Assembly (NCBI GenBank): GCA_023101725.1
Contig: JALJCO010013399.1
Location: 1 to 64,000, forward strand
Direction of reading: 5' to 3'
DNA from: Atherinomorus stipes
Taxonomy: Eukaryota; Chordata; Actinopteri; Atheriniformes; Atherinidae
DNA length: 64,000 bases
Part shown: positions 50,100-62,325 of the stretch, one piece after another
How positions within the stretch are numbered: position 1 is the stretch's first letter
Layout: every line of letters starts with the position of its first letter
The notes under the pieces: model-generated
Seen by the model: the letters and a program-made list of their open reading frames with translations, nothing else
Told to the model about the DNA's origin: nothing
Database searches by the model: none
Position numbers and translations under genes: made by a program

Positions 50100-51450
50100 T
50101 ACGGACAAAGTAGTGGAAGTATTATCAGATTAATAGTCATAATTATCACATTCAGTTCTGAGATAAAACTTTTATCTCATAGTTATGATGTTGCATCTCC
50201 TGAACATTGCTTTTTATTCTACTGTTGTGATTTTTATATTTAAAAAAAATACTTTTCATAATATTTTTTATCTAATGACTTTTATGTCACAATAATAACC
50301 TCTGATTTCATAATTATAACTTTTTATTTCATAAAAATGACTTAAAAATCTACTTACAATTACTTTGGATTTCATAATAATACCTTTTAATTAATAAAAA
50401 TGACTTATTTTAGTTTTAATCATAAAATTATTACATTTGATTTAATAATTATAACTTTTTATTTAAAAAAAAATGACTTTTTAAATCTAATTTGACTTTT
50501 TATCTTACAGTAATTACGTTTGATTTCATATTTATAACCTTTTATTTAATAAAATTCCTTTTTTTTATCTAATGATGACTAGTTCATGATAATGACTTTA
50601 AGTCTTGTAATAAAAAGATACTTGATCAATATATTTAGTTGTCGCGTGGCAGATGTGGGCTTCCACAGTTTTTCCTTTTCCAGATCCGATGTTTTTCTGT
50701 CTGATGTTGGCTTACGTAGATGTGGGGGTCCTTCATGTTCCCCTCAGGATTCGGAACATTTTTCCTGGTAGTTTGTGAGCGATCTCTCAGCTCTGGAGGC
50801 TTATCAGGGAGTTTAAGGTTAACTCAGGCTACTGCAGCGTGTCCTGACTATATAAGGCCTCTCTGTCTTCTCTCCCCTGTTTCTGCTCCTCGTTCTCCAG
50901 TTTGGCCCACTTGGAGTGGAAATATCTCAGGAGACCTTTGTGATTTGTTTTCACCACGTAGGGTTTGAGATATTTATCTGCAGTTCTTGTGTGGAAGTGG
51001 GCAGCTTGAGCGGTTGTAGCTCTTTGAGCTGGCTGATGTGTGGAGGGCTTATAGGTACGGGGCCGAATGAGGCAAAGCGCTACGCACGCGTCAAACCTGG
51101 TTTTACATGACTGCATATTCATTTTCATTCCATACAAACACTAATATCAGAACTCAAAGTTCAACAGAAGTTTTAAATGTATTTTTTCAGATGTGATTTC
51201 ATGTCATCATCCAGTTAAAACTGACAGTGTATGAGATGCTCGTTGCCTTTTTTAGCTTTATTTCTTGCATAGTTGCCTCCTTGTGCGACCCCTGCACTCT
51301 CCTGCAGTCTCATTTATACACTCACAGCAGATAAGGAGAATCAAGTCAATTGACCAGATTGGTTGACCAAGGAAAGAACGTGCAAATAACCAGGACATAG
51401 GAACTATATTATCGATATTCAATACACAAGAGTTTGGTACACACCTGTGT
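50100..51450. other. Intergenic, no gene recognised
   Basis: 50160-50580 is a decayed repeat of TTATAACTTTTTATTTAAT-like words. 50830-51137 has a minus frame of 102 codons containing LLRYFHSKWAKLENEEQKQG, without recognised family or splice context. Confidence 0.4.
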
Positions 51451-52316
51451 TTAAAGGTGAAGTTCAGGATTTCTGACATTGGGCCTCATTTTTTCAGTGA
51501 GCCAGGATCCTACTGATCACTGGAGACAGTTTCAACATATTTCATCCCGTTATTCTAGTTCCAGGAGGTTACTGATGCTAATGCTAGTGTGAGTCAATAG
51601 GAATCTGCTAGCCTGCCATTAAAACCAATCTTATCCACTCCACAGAACATCCGAGGCAAATCATTTATATCTTCAGAGTATCTGTGTAAATGCCGTGTTA
51701 ACAGAATAATGTTACAAATAAAACTAACCTGCATTTCGTTGCATTTTGATTGTTGCTGCTGAGAAACTTTACAAAGTTTTACTTCCTGTATTTGACAGCG
51801 GAGTGATGTCATCTGCTGCTACGTGCATGAAGGAATTTGATTACACAAATATGAAGTCTAAAATATGGCCACTTCTAAAAGACATGAAGATTTGTCAGAT
51901 TTTGAAGACGATTTCAAACTTTTTTCATCAAACTAACTGTCACCATGTCTCTGAACCAGAATACACTGACAAAGGTAGTAATACTACCACCCGGAAGCAA
52001 AGTATATCATTCCACAGCTGGTAAGAAACTAGTTCCTCAATATGTAATGCAGAATTAGTCATAAAGGCTAGTTTACTAGTTTAACACGACATTTATAGGC
52101 TTGCTGATTTGCCTCAGATCTTCTGTGGAGTGGATAAGACTGGTTTTAATGACAGGCTAGCAGATTCCTATTGACTTCCACTAGCATTAGCATCAGCAAC
52201 CTCCTGGAACGAGAATAACGGGATGAAATATGTTCAAACTGTCTTCAGTGATAAGTAGTATTCTGGCTCACTTGTAAATGAGGCCCTATGTCAAAAATCC
52301 TGAACTTCCCCTTTAA
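51451..52316. mobile_element. Fold-back TTAA element (piggyBac-like MITE)
   Basis: Begins TTAAAGGTGAAGTTCAGGAT and ends ATCCTGAACTTCCCCTTTAA. Arms of about 210 bp (51451-51662 and 52106-52316) are inverted copies at high identity, and weaker pairing continues inward (AAATGCCGTGTTAAC / GTTTAACACGACATTT). TTAA at both borders is the piggyBac target. Confidence 0.8.
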
Positions 52317-53093
52317 CAGTTTGATGCAAATACATGTATTGTTGCACCCTTACGTTATTGTAATTCATATAACTCTGAAATTCAAGTTTATTTTGAATTA
52401 TCTGCTTAATTTGTTTATTTTGTTGCTTTATTTTTACAATGTGAGGTATGGTTTACCATGGATTTTATAGACATGAACAAGGGTTACAGTCATTTAAGTG
52501 TTTCTTTCTTCCCATCATCTTCTCCCTTTTGTTAGAAGCCCCCAGTTGTTCAAGTTCCACCCCGTGAAAATATGGGATGGAAGATGGAGGACAATGTCAT
52601 TGTTCCTGGACTCATGTCTTTGCCTGCGATTCCAGAGCTGGTCACATGTGGCTGCACGACTGGATGCAAGCCAAACCCATGCGCTGCATCTGGTCCGCGC
52701 CAAAAGTCAAGAGACTTTTAAATGAACACGTTGTTCAACTCTGTTGTTTTGATTTGATCATTAGTGTTCATTTGTAATTAGTTGCCATATTCAGTGAATT
52801 ATATTGATTCATAAAAATTGATAAAAACATTTCTGGCCTCTTATTGTATTATTGAAACTGTGTAAGTATAATATTATCGATACTTCTAGACAGTTGGTTT
52901 GGCAGTTTTCACATAACGTTGGTCCAAAGAATGAATGAGGGTGAACTGGCCTGAGCAGGTGACTTCTAATTTAAGGCTCACAATAACCTCTCACAAACAA
53001 GCAGTCTGGGTATATTTTACATTTCCTGAATTGACAGTCTGTTAAAGGCGCTGTACCTGATTTTACACATTTGCGAACTGTGAGCGAGGTGAA
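52317..53093. other. Intergenic with a cysteine-rich scrap
   Basis: At 52572-52690 the plus frame reads MEDNVIVPGLMSLPAIPELV then TCGCTTGCKPNPCA. This resembles a cysteine-rich C-terminal module seen in some animal mobile-element proteins, but it is short and lacks the full cysteine spacing. Confidence 0.3.
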
Positions 53094-55136
53094 GGCCCAA
53101 TCCCAAACCGGCCCCTATGCACTACCCCTCCGTTTGCGCGTTCCCGCGGAGGCTCCGCCATATTAAGGGCCGTCCCAAACCGTGTAGGGTGGAGGGCGAG
53201 TGGACCGTTCAGCCTAATAGCGAGTCTGCATAGGCAGACTCGCAGATGAGGAGGTGCAACGGCTAAATGGAGGAGGAAACAGTCATGTTCCACACATGGG
53301 TTCCGCACGTGTCATGCATGTTTGTCATTACTGACAGAAAAACATGAATGGAGTTATTTTATGGGGTAAAAAAAAAAAAACGATGACAGGTGCACAGGTA
53401 TCCTTCAAACCACTGGCGCTCATGGAAGGGAATGTTTGAGCAGGAAAAGAGGATTATAATCCTCCTATTGGCATAATGATAATGATAATAATAATGATGG
53501 TGATGATGACAATGATAAACAATCATTGAGTAATAATAATAATTTTATATTTATTTAATTGTTTAGGATATGATTATTATTATTTATTTAAAATAAAACA
53601 TAATCTTCAATGAGTGTGGTGAGTGTTTCCACACAGTTTTATTTGACACGGGGGTGTTTGTGTTGCCACGGCGATGACTGCTTTCCTTTTAGTTGGGGGA
53701 AGAGGGCGTCGTAGTCATTGGCCCGTCCAATACCCACCTAAACCCTACACCCTTGTATGAAGTGCGCACTTGGAGAAGTGCAATAAGGGTTGGAGTGTGA
53801 GGTTGCAAGTGCGGGAAAAAGGCAGAATTGGGAAGTGATGGTTCCTCCATTTTGCACCACGTCATTTTATCATTGCTTCCAAACTCAGCTTCATCTCTGT
53901 TCCCGGTGAAGAGACGTCATTTTAAACATAAACTGAATAAAGTTCATTTAATCTGTTTGTAAAATAGATGTTATGAAATCCACAAGTTTAATTAATAAAT
54001 AAATGAATTACTGAATTAATTTATGTAGATGGCTGTAGAATTTCATTAGTACTGATTAAATAGCTGTTACATTCTAAACAAATGTATAATAATGATTAAA
54101 TTGTCGCTCTGTGACTGTTATCGTTTGCATAGAATGTCCATAAATGTCCACATGTCCATAAAAACATGTATAAGTTCTTTGAGTTACATTGGGCACGGGT
54201 AGAGACGGGAAGAGACCTGTATTAATAATGAGCTGTAAGGCTTAAGAAGTATGGCTATATAATTATTTTTATCCTTAATTTCATTGTAAATGATGCTTTG
54301 GTATTGTATACTTATTTAGTTTTTGCTTTTTTTTTAAAATGTTTGCTTAGTATTGTATTTTAATTTAGTTAACCTGTGTTTTTGTTGATTGTTTTTGTTG
54401 ATTGTATGTTAAAATTTATGCTGATCTGGATCAGGAAGAATAGTTTTCACTGGTGAAGACTAATGGGGATTCATAAGAAACTAAACTAAACTATGTCAGG
54501 TAAACAGGTTTCCCTTGTTAAAAACGCTGCGTCTTGACTGGACTTACCTGTAAATAAAGTTTTTAAATAATAAATTAATTTAGCTACTTTTATCAGTAAA
54601 CTGATAACTTTCATTATTCAAATGCTTTGAATTTTAACATTAAAAGTATATTTCGAAGTAACATGGCAAACTTCAGTAATTATTTCACCTACAGCACAAA
54701 AGATTAAATATTTCAATGTTTACATCTGAAATGACTTTTTTTTTTTACCACAGGCAGGAGCTCATAACCAAACATGGACATGTTCCGCCTTTATGGTTCA
54801 AAACGTCACATGCAGCAATGAATTATGGGCAATATGCTTCGGTGAAGTCTGCATTGATGCGGACTTCACTGAAGTGTGGATTGAGGGCGCAAAAGGGGCG
54901 TGACGGACTTCCGCCCTCGTGCAGCCCTGGAGAATTGGGACACACTACGCACTTCAACCCCTCAACGGGAGCGCGCATTCTAGGGGCGCAAGGGTGGAAG
55001 TGCGGGTATTGGGACGGGGCCATTAACACCCTCCACCTGCAATCAAGGCGCCCTCTACAGCTGCAAGTGTGACTTCATTGGGAGTGACACTCGATAGTTA
55101 AGGGGTAGTGTGTAGGGGACGGTTTGGGATTGGGCC
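53094..55136. mobile_element. Long-TIR DNA element with a second copy nested inside
   Basis: Outer inverted repeats: GGCCCAATCCCAAACCG (53094-53110), perfect at 55120-55136, and pairing continues through GCCCCTATGCACTACCCCT. A second pair lies inside: GGCCCGTCCAATACCC (53720-53735) and GGGTATTGGGACGGGGCC (55004-55021). The two pairs look like one family, so one copy sits in another. No coding region recognised. Confidence 0.7.
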
Positions 55137-56085
55137 GAAGAGTGTAGTTTGAACTGTAAGCCCCGCCCCTAACCATTTCTCCCAGTGAGAAACGCTCCTA
55201 CTCTCGTTTTTCTCTCCTCCCACTCAACATGCACGAAATAACGTGCACGTTTCATACTCGTGCACAAAGAAACTCTCCAGAGAAAACTTTCATCTTCCAG
55301 TGAAATCACTGTTCTGGTTGCAGTAAATGGCTGCAGATCAGCTAAATGACATTTTCTACCATAACCGGTAGTTTACCGTAACTACAGTTATGTACACAGA
55401 TGCACAGTTATGACGAGTTATGATGTCATAGGCGACGTTACAACATGACAGCCTGATAAAGTTTCTAACCGCCCACTGAGAGAAGCAGTGATGTAAAGCT
55501 TCATCATGTTACGTTGTAAATATCACTATGTATTATATACGTAGACCAGCAGAGGAAGCGCCAGCACCCGAGGACATATAACATGTTACTAGGAAGAAAG
55601 TTATTGAACAGATACATGTCCAGGTGGACTTCCAGTCCACATTCAGTCTGAGGCGTCCATCTGCTCTCTACCTTCATACAATCCACCGAGAACACAAACT
55701 TTATTCCTTCTTTGGTCTCTCCTGCGTTTCATCTCTCTCCTCCTCAGTTTTGATGCTTTCAGGCTGTTATGCTGCAGAATCACCACTTTCCCTTTGTCAG
55801 ACGCCATGCGGTTCTGTTTACAAGTGCTGCCGTGCACGCGAGAGAGGAGGGTGCTCCTCGTTAGAAAACGCTGTGATTGGCTGATTGGAAACCGAAACTT
55901 ATGTAGAACGAACCGCATTGGCATGAAGAGAGCGTCACGCCATCCTTAGAAACCTAAACTAAAAAGGCCTGGATTAATGCATATACGCAATCAATGAGGG
56001 ATTTATTTTATGAAATTACCTCTTTTTAACACACATTATACCGGAGGGAACTACATACTGGGGGGGGTAAGCAGAAACATCATTG
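55137..56085. other. Intergenic, dispersed repeat
   Basis: 55640-55925 with GATTGGCTGATTGGAAACCG and GTAGAACGAACCGCATTGGC looks like a dispersed fish element. No gene. Confidence 0.4.
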
Positions 56086-57062
56086 TTGCGCCCCCCCCGA
56101 AAAAAAAACAAAATTAACTAAATAATTATATACAATTAATATTTATTAAGAAAAAAATAAAAAAATAACCACTTGCTCCTTTTTTTTTTTTTTAATCCTT
56201 TTTCTTTCTTTCTCTCTTTCTCTCCCCCCACACAAAAAAAGAAAGAATTTTAAAAAAAGAATTACTTCATTAAAAAAAGTAGTAGATGGGAGGTATACAA
56301 CAATCTAAAAAGCGCCACGGAGAAGGAGAAGGGAGAAGTTAATTTATTAAAAAATAAAGAAAATTCCATTCCTGAGATACCTTGATTAAAGTAAAAAATA
56401 AAAAAAATAAATAAATAATATAATATTTATAAATTAATTAAATATATATAAAAATATAAAAATATAAATATAAAAATATATAAAATAAATAAAAAAGAAA
56501 TATAAAAATAAAAAAATAAAAAAAAAATATATATATTTATAATTAAAAAATATAAAATTATAACAAATCAGTAAAAGAAAGAGATTATATTAAAAAAAAA
56601 AAACACATAAAAAAAAATTATATCTAATTAATTATAAATAAAAAAATAAAATTAACTATAATAAAAAAAAAAAAATAAAATATTTCTATTTAATTATAAT
56701 TTAAAAAATATTATCACATAAAAAAAAAATAAAAAAAATTATCAATAAAAAAAAGAAAAAAAAAATTAAATATTATATAAAAAAAAAAAAAAAAAAAATC
56801 TTCTATTATTATTATATATATTTATAAAAAAAAAATAAAAAAAAAAAAATATTTTGGGGGGGGTTTTAACAAAAAATAAAATTTCTTTTACAAAAATTCG
56901 CTGACTGGGTTTTTCTCTTTCTTCTCCCTCTTTTCTCCCAGTCACCCAGGGGGGGGGGGGGGGGGGGAGGAGGAGGGGGGGGAGGGAGGGGGGGGGGGGG
57001 GGGGAGGGGGAGGGGGGGGGGGGGAGAGGGATAATTATATAAATAAATAAAATTTCCCCCCG
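56086..57062. repeat. A-rich to G-rich low-complexity block, probable artefact
   Basis: Nearly 1 kb of A/AT words that ends in a G tract (56949-57024). Borders are abrupt (ATTGTTGCGCC before, CCCGCCCACACCATG after). It resembles the C-rich block at 14811 and the blocks in two MITE copies. Confidence 0.65.
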
Positions 57063-57276
57063 CCCACACCATGTAGAAAGCATTTCTCTGAAAGAGATTA
57101 AAATAAAATCAGGTACATGGCCTTTAAGTATTGCAGTTGTTGATTTTTGGGTCCCTTGAGCCCACAGGGATTAAACAAACTATACTTTAGGCGAAAATTG
57201 TGAGAAAATGTGTGAAATTTATGGTTTTAAGAGGTCCTGTGACCTCTGTGTTTGTCAGAAAGCTACAACTTTGGGC

Positions 57277-58343
57277 TTAACCCTCATAGCTCCCTCAGCT
57301 TTCTGAAGGGGCAGTGAATGACCTTTTATGTTGTTACTTTTTTCTACTAATGCAAACAGCATAAAACTTGGTCCAGGTGTGTATTTTGGCTTGACTCGTG
57401 ATCTTCTAGAAGATGGGTTGTCTAACTCTTTTTCTAAGGTCTCTAATAAAAATCCACCTCATTTCCTCCTTAGAGCCAATCCGTGCCACATTGACTTGCA
57501 TTGAAAAGGACCTTTCTAGAATCAAATGCCATTTCAGAATAAATTTTTAGGATAAAATATTTTTGCCTCACACACTTGCTCTACACTTCAATGATGTAGT
57601 TTGAACTGTTTTCCATGACATCAGACCATTTACTCAAAAGGGGCCCCACTTTTTATCTTAGTGATGAAAAAAAAAACTCATAGACTTCAATGTTATTTCA
57701 GCCAATCAGAGTTCTTCAAAAACTGGAAAATGCTGAACACATCCAATGAAGTAAACAATCGTTTTTCTTCTTTCATGTGAGGTTATTTGAGTGTGAAAGG
57801 GTCTCACATTTGTAATTTTGGTGTTTGTTGTGTTTTTTTTTTTCAAGCATTGTGATCAGTCAGATCACATGCTATTTATTTAGGTCAGTGTTTTGCAGGG
57901 AATTTAGTTCCCTCTCTGTAATGCTGCCATTCCAGTTCAAACTGGAATTTTTCCCACATTTTTTTGCATTTTATCTTGAAAAAACTTCTCATTGAGCTTT
58001 TTTAATTGTGGTTGTTATGATCTATGCTTAGGTCTGCTCTGCATACTTAATAATGGCCTGCCACCTACAGGCTTTTTTTTTTTTTTTTTTTTACTTATTT
58101 TACTTTTCAGTTTTAGGCAGTGGGAACATTGTGTGTACAAACTGGAACTTAAAGGGTTAAAATTTTAAAACTCATTGACTTTTTGCTATTGATGGTTAGG
58201 CCAGAAGTCTGTGATGACAGCCATGAAAGAAAATGGCAACTTTTCAATTTTAGATAATATTTACAGGCCATTAACTGACATTGGCCAGTCTGTGGCTTTA
58301 AGAAGCTGAACGTAGCTTTTTCTTAGGGAGCTATGAGGGTTAA
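57277..58343. mobile_element. TTAA-bordered MITE, 1.07 kb
   Basis: TTAACCCTCATAGCTCCCT (57277-57295) is matched by AGGGAGCTATGAGGGTTAA (58325-58343), a perfect 19-bp terminal inverted repeat that includes the TTAA target. No ORF of note. Confidence 0.8.
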
Positions 58344-59117
58344 AAAAAGCCCTGGATGTCCCCTTTAAAAGATACCAAAAAAAAAATAAGAATATTCATA
58401 ACTTGAAAAACTATAGCCATTTCTAATATTGGGTGAATAATCAATAATTATGCTAATTAAGCAATAATTATGACTAAACCGTAATGTTTACAGTTTGACA
58501 TCTGGCAGAAATGGATTCAGCGCCCAAAAATACTATAGCAACAACTGAGAAAACACTTTTACTCCAAATTGCCTACAGGGTTGCAGAATCCTGAAGTTAT
58601 TGCCCTGACTACATCATCCTCATGACACTGTTCCAGATTATTCTGCATGGTGGGTTCGGCTGATGAAACGTGGGTTTAGTCTTTCTGTCTAGATCACTGA
58701 TAACAATCTCAGAGAGGTTCGATCAATAGTTTAAAGGGAAACTACTGAGGTTCCATATTGTTAAAACCAGTTTCCATCTGGGGAATAGAAGGACAAAGGG
58801 GGAAGTAGAGAAGGGAATGAAAGCATTTCAGGGAAACTTGAGGGAAGTTGTTTTCCTGTTTGAATCTTTGGGTGATGCAGAGAGTAAAAAGGTTGGTTCA
58901 GATGAAGCCTCCATCAGGAAAATGCATCATATTCAGCAGCAGGTATCTGTAGCTGCAGGGGGTCCTCTCCATCAGGATCCTCCAGAGGCTGTGGGCAATC
59001 ACAAACCTGGATCTGGACCTTCTGTAACCAATGATCACTCAGAAATGTCTGCAGTGGCTCAGAAATACATGAGGACTCATTTTCTAACAGATTTATTTTG
59101 GATCCTGTTACACTGGA
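58344..59117. other. Intergenic
   Basis: A plus frame from 58817 reads MKAFQGNLREVVFLFESLGD and runs into the minisatellite. There is no recognisable domain, so no gene is called. Confidence 0.4.
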
Positions 59118-59528
59118 GGGTCCAGGTGGATGGAGGTCCGGATGGTCCAGATGGATGGAGGTCTGGATGGACCCAGATGGATGGAGGTCCAGATGGTCCA
59201 GATGGATGGAGGTCTGGATGGACCCAGATGGATGGAGGACCGGATGGTCCAGATGGATGGAGGTCTGGATGGTCCAGATGGATGGAGGTCCAGATGGTCC
59301 AGATGGATGGAGGTCTGGATGGACCCAGATGGATGGAGGTCCAGATGGTCCAGATGGATGGAGGACCGGATGGTCCAGATGGATGGAGGTCCAGATGGTC
59401 CAGATGGATGGAGGTCTGGATGGACCCAGATGGATGGAGGACCGGATGGTCCAGATGGATGGAGGTCCGGATGGTCCAGATGGATGGAGGTCCAGATGGT
59501 CCAGATGGATGGAGGTCTGGATGGTACA
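59118..59528. repeat. 25/26-bp minisatellite
   Basis: Units GATGGTCCAGATGGATGGAG plus GTCCG/GTCTG of 25 bp, and 26-bp units carrying GGACCCAG. All six frames remain largely open because the word lacks TAA, TAG and TGA combinations. Confidence 0.9.
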
Positions 59529-59579
59529 TGGACGACCACCATGTCCCAACAAGGCTCCACATCAGTGGGTGGAGATGAA

Positions 59580-60728
59580 GTGATGTCTACGTGACTAGAT
59601 GCTGCCATGTGATTGGTCATCTTCATGTCTACGTGATTAAATGCTGCTGTGTGATTGGTCATCTTCATGTCTACGTCACTAGATGCTGCTGTGTGATTGG
59701 CGCTTAGCAACGGATAAGTGCGGGGACTGGGCTGGCTAGAGCTGCCGGGAGGACCGCCCAGACAAGAGCGCGGATGGGTATAGTCAACGGATTAAATGCT
59801 GCCGTGTGATTGGTGGTCTTCATGTCTCCATTACTAGATGCTGCCGTGTGATTGGTCGTCTTCATGTCAACGTGATTAAATGCTGCTGTGTGATTGGTCT
59901 TGTTGATGTCTTCATGACTAGGTGCTGCGGTGTGATTGGTTGTTTTCATGTCTAGTCACTAGATGCTGCCGTGTGATTGGTGGTCTTCATGTCTCCATGA
60001 TAGATGCTGCTGGTGATTGGGGTCTTCATGTCTCCAAGATTAGATGCTGCCGTGTGATTGGTGGTCTTCATGTCTACGTGACTAGATGCTGCCATGTGAT
60101 TGGTCATCTTCATGTCTACGTGACTAGATGCTGCCGTGTGATTGGTATTCTTCATGTCTACGTGACTAGATGCTGCCGTGTGATTGGTGGTTTTCATGTC
60201 TCCATAATTAGATGCTGCCGTGTGATTGGTCATCTTCATGTCTAGGTCACTAGATGCTGCAGTGTGATTGGTTGTCCTTATGTCTACGTGACTAGATGCT
60301 GATGTGTGATTGGTCATCTTCATGTCTACGTGACTAGATGCTGCCGTGTGATTGGTCGTCTTCATGTCTACGTGACTAGATGCTGACGTGTGATTGGTCA
60401 TCTTCATGTCTACGTGACTAGATGCTGCCGTGTGATTGGTCATCTTCATGTCTACGTGACTAGATGCTGCCGTGTGATTGGTCGTCTTCATGTCTACGTG
60501 ACTAGATGCTGCCGTGTGATTGGTCGTCTTCATGTCTACTTGACTAGATGCTGCCATGTGATTGGTCCTCTTCATGTCTACGTGACTAGATGCTGACGTG
60601 TGATTGGTTGTCTTCATGTCTACGTCACTAGATGCTGCCGTGTGATTGGTCGTCTTCATGTCTACATGACTAGATGCTGCCGTGTGCATTGGTGGACCCT
60701 TCATGTCTACGTACTAGATGCTGCGTGT
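59580..60728 (-). repeat. 42-bp minisatellite, locus 2 (inverted relative to locus 1)
   Basis: On plus: CTACGTGACTAGATGCTGCC and GTGTGATTGGTCATCTTCAT plus GT. Its reverse complement is the 42-bp unit at 16770-17070, with a 14-residue period (for example [14 protein letters not shown]). A spacer at 59701-59790 interrupts it. Over 20 units, most with few differences. Confidence 0.95.
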
Positions 60729-61167
60729 GATTTCTACGTCAGCAGCATCTGAGCAGCATTCTCTCATGGTTGTACTCAGATTTTAGCTCCCAAACATGGA
60801 GAGAAAGTTCTGCTGCTGAACCTTGTGTGGATGTTTATGGTTACCATGGTTACGGTTTCTGGTGCTGGTAAATATAACTTTGGGAAAATCCTGACATTAG
60901 CTGAACATGTGTTCTCTGGGAACGAGCTGGCCTTGTGGTCATGAGGCTGAGACACAGCTGTTCTAGGATGGAAGGGAGCTGGACCTCATCCTGGATCCTG
61001 GACCTGGACTTCATGTATCTGACGGTTATTCTGGGGGTGAGAGTGTTCATCAGTGGAACAAAAACCTGATCCAGGTTCACCATGCTGGATGGCATCATCA
61101 GGACCTGCAGGCCTGGAACAAGACCAGCACCAACATTTACTGGAGACTGAAATGGAGTTCATAGAAC
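60729..61167. other. Unique spacer between minisatellites
   Basis: No gene seen. The CCATGGTTACGG region (60843) and the 61020-61160 stretch are ordinary unique sequence. Confidence 0.45.
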
Positions 61168-61895
61168 CAGGTCCACATACCAGGCCCACATACCAGGACC
61201 TGGTCCAAAGCAGCAGACAGGTCCACATACCAGGACCTGGTCCAAAGCAGCAGACAGGTCCACATACCAGGACCTGGTCCGAAGCAGCAGACGGGTCCAG
61301 ATACCAGGACCTGGTCCAAAGCAGCAGACAGGTCCACATACCAGGACCTGGTCCGAAGCAGCAGACGGGTCCACATACCAGGTCCAGATACCAGGACCTG
61401 GTCCAAAGAGAGACAGGCCACATACCAGGACCTGGTCGAAGAGCAGACGGGTCAGATACAGGCTGGTCAGAGAGCAGACGGTCCATACCAGGACCTGGCG
61501 AGCAGCAGACAGGTCCACATACAGGACCGGTCAAAGCAGCAGACGGGTCCACATACCAGGACCTGGTCCGAAGCAGCAGACGGGTCCAGATACCAGGACC
61601 TGGTCTGAAGCAGCAGACGGGTCCAGATACCAGGACCTGGTCCGAAGCAGCAGACGGGTCCAGATACCAGGACCTGGTCCGAAGCAGCAGACGGGTCCAG
61701 ATACCAGGACCTGGTCTGAAGCAGCAGACGGGTCCAGATACCAGGACCTGGTTCGAAGCAGCAGACGGGTCCAGATACCAGGACCTGGTCAGAAGCAGCA
61801 GACAGGTCCACATACCAGGACCTGGTCCAAAGCAGCAGACAGGTCCAGATACCAGGACCTGGTCCGAAGCAGCAGACGGGTCCAGATACCAGGTC
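61168..61895. repeat. 37-bp minisatellite
   Basis: Unit GTCCAGATACCAGGACCTGG plus TCCGAAGCAGCAGACGG. Alternating CACATACC and CAGATACC forms. A ragged stretch at 61405-61540 with many single-base losses looks like poor consensus. Confidence 0.93.
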
Positions 61896-61919
61896 CTGGC
61901 TGACTTAAGCCCCACAGCA

Positions 61920-62325
61920 TGTTGTCATATGTCGATATCAAATCAATATTTTAAAAAATGCGGTATTGATCTACTTTACTCACAAAATCTCACGAGATTT
62001 CATCGTTTTGTTACAAAATCTTGAAATATTTCGTGAATTCTCGCAAGATTTCATAATTGAACGATGAAATATTGCGAGATTTCATTGGTAAAATAGATCG
62101 ATACCACGTTTTTAAACGTCAGTATGATATCAGCATATAAAGATAATGCGATATTTCAGTGTATTGATTTTTTTCTCACCCTTCATCTTCAGAAGTTTTA
62201 AAGTCACTTAAAAAGAAGTTGTTTTTTCTTAGACTTTAGAAACAGCGGGCCGATTGGTTAAATATCGGTTAAATAGTTTTAAAGGCCGATACCAATAGGG
62301 GCCGATTATATCGTGCATCCCTACT
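61920..62325 (+). mobile_element. Composite palindromic MITE, copy 7 (5'-truncated)
   Basis: Begins inside the inner module (GTCGATATCAAATCAATATT) and ends GGCCGATTATATCGTGCATC CCTA at 62323, the intact right end of the family. Confidence 0.75.

Noticed and set aside
58817..59594. 253-codon plus frame and overlapping minus frames
   Set aside because: Two thirds of it is the 25/26-bp minisatellite, and the unique N-terminal part shows no domain or splice context.
61053..62024. Frames of 309-323 codons on both strands
   Set aside because: They translate the 37-bp minisatellite.
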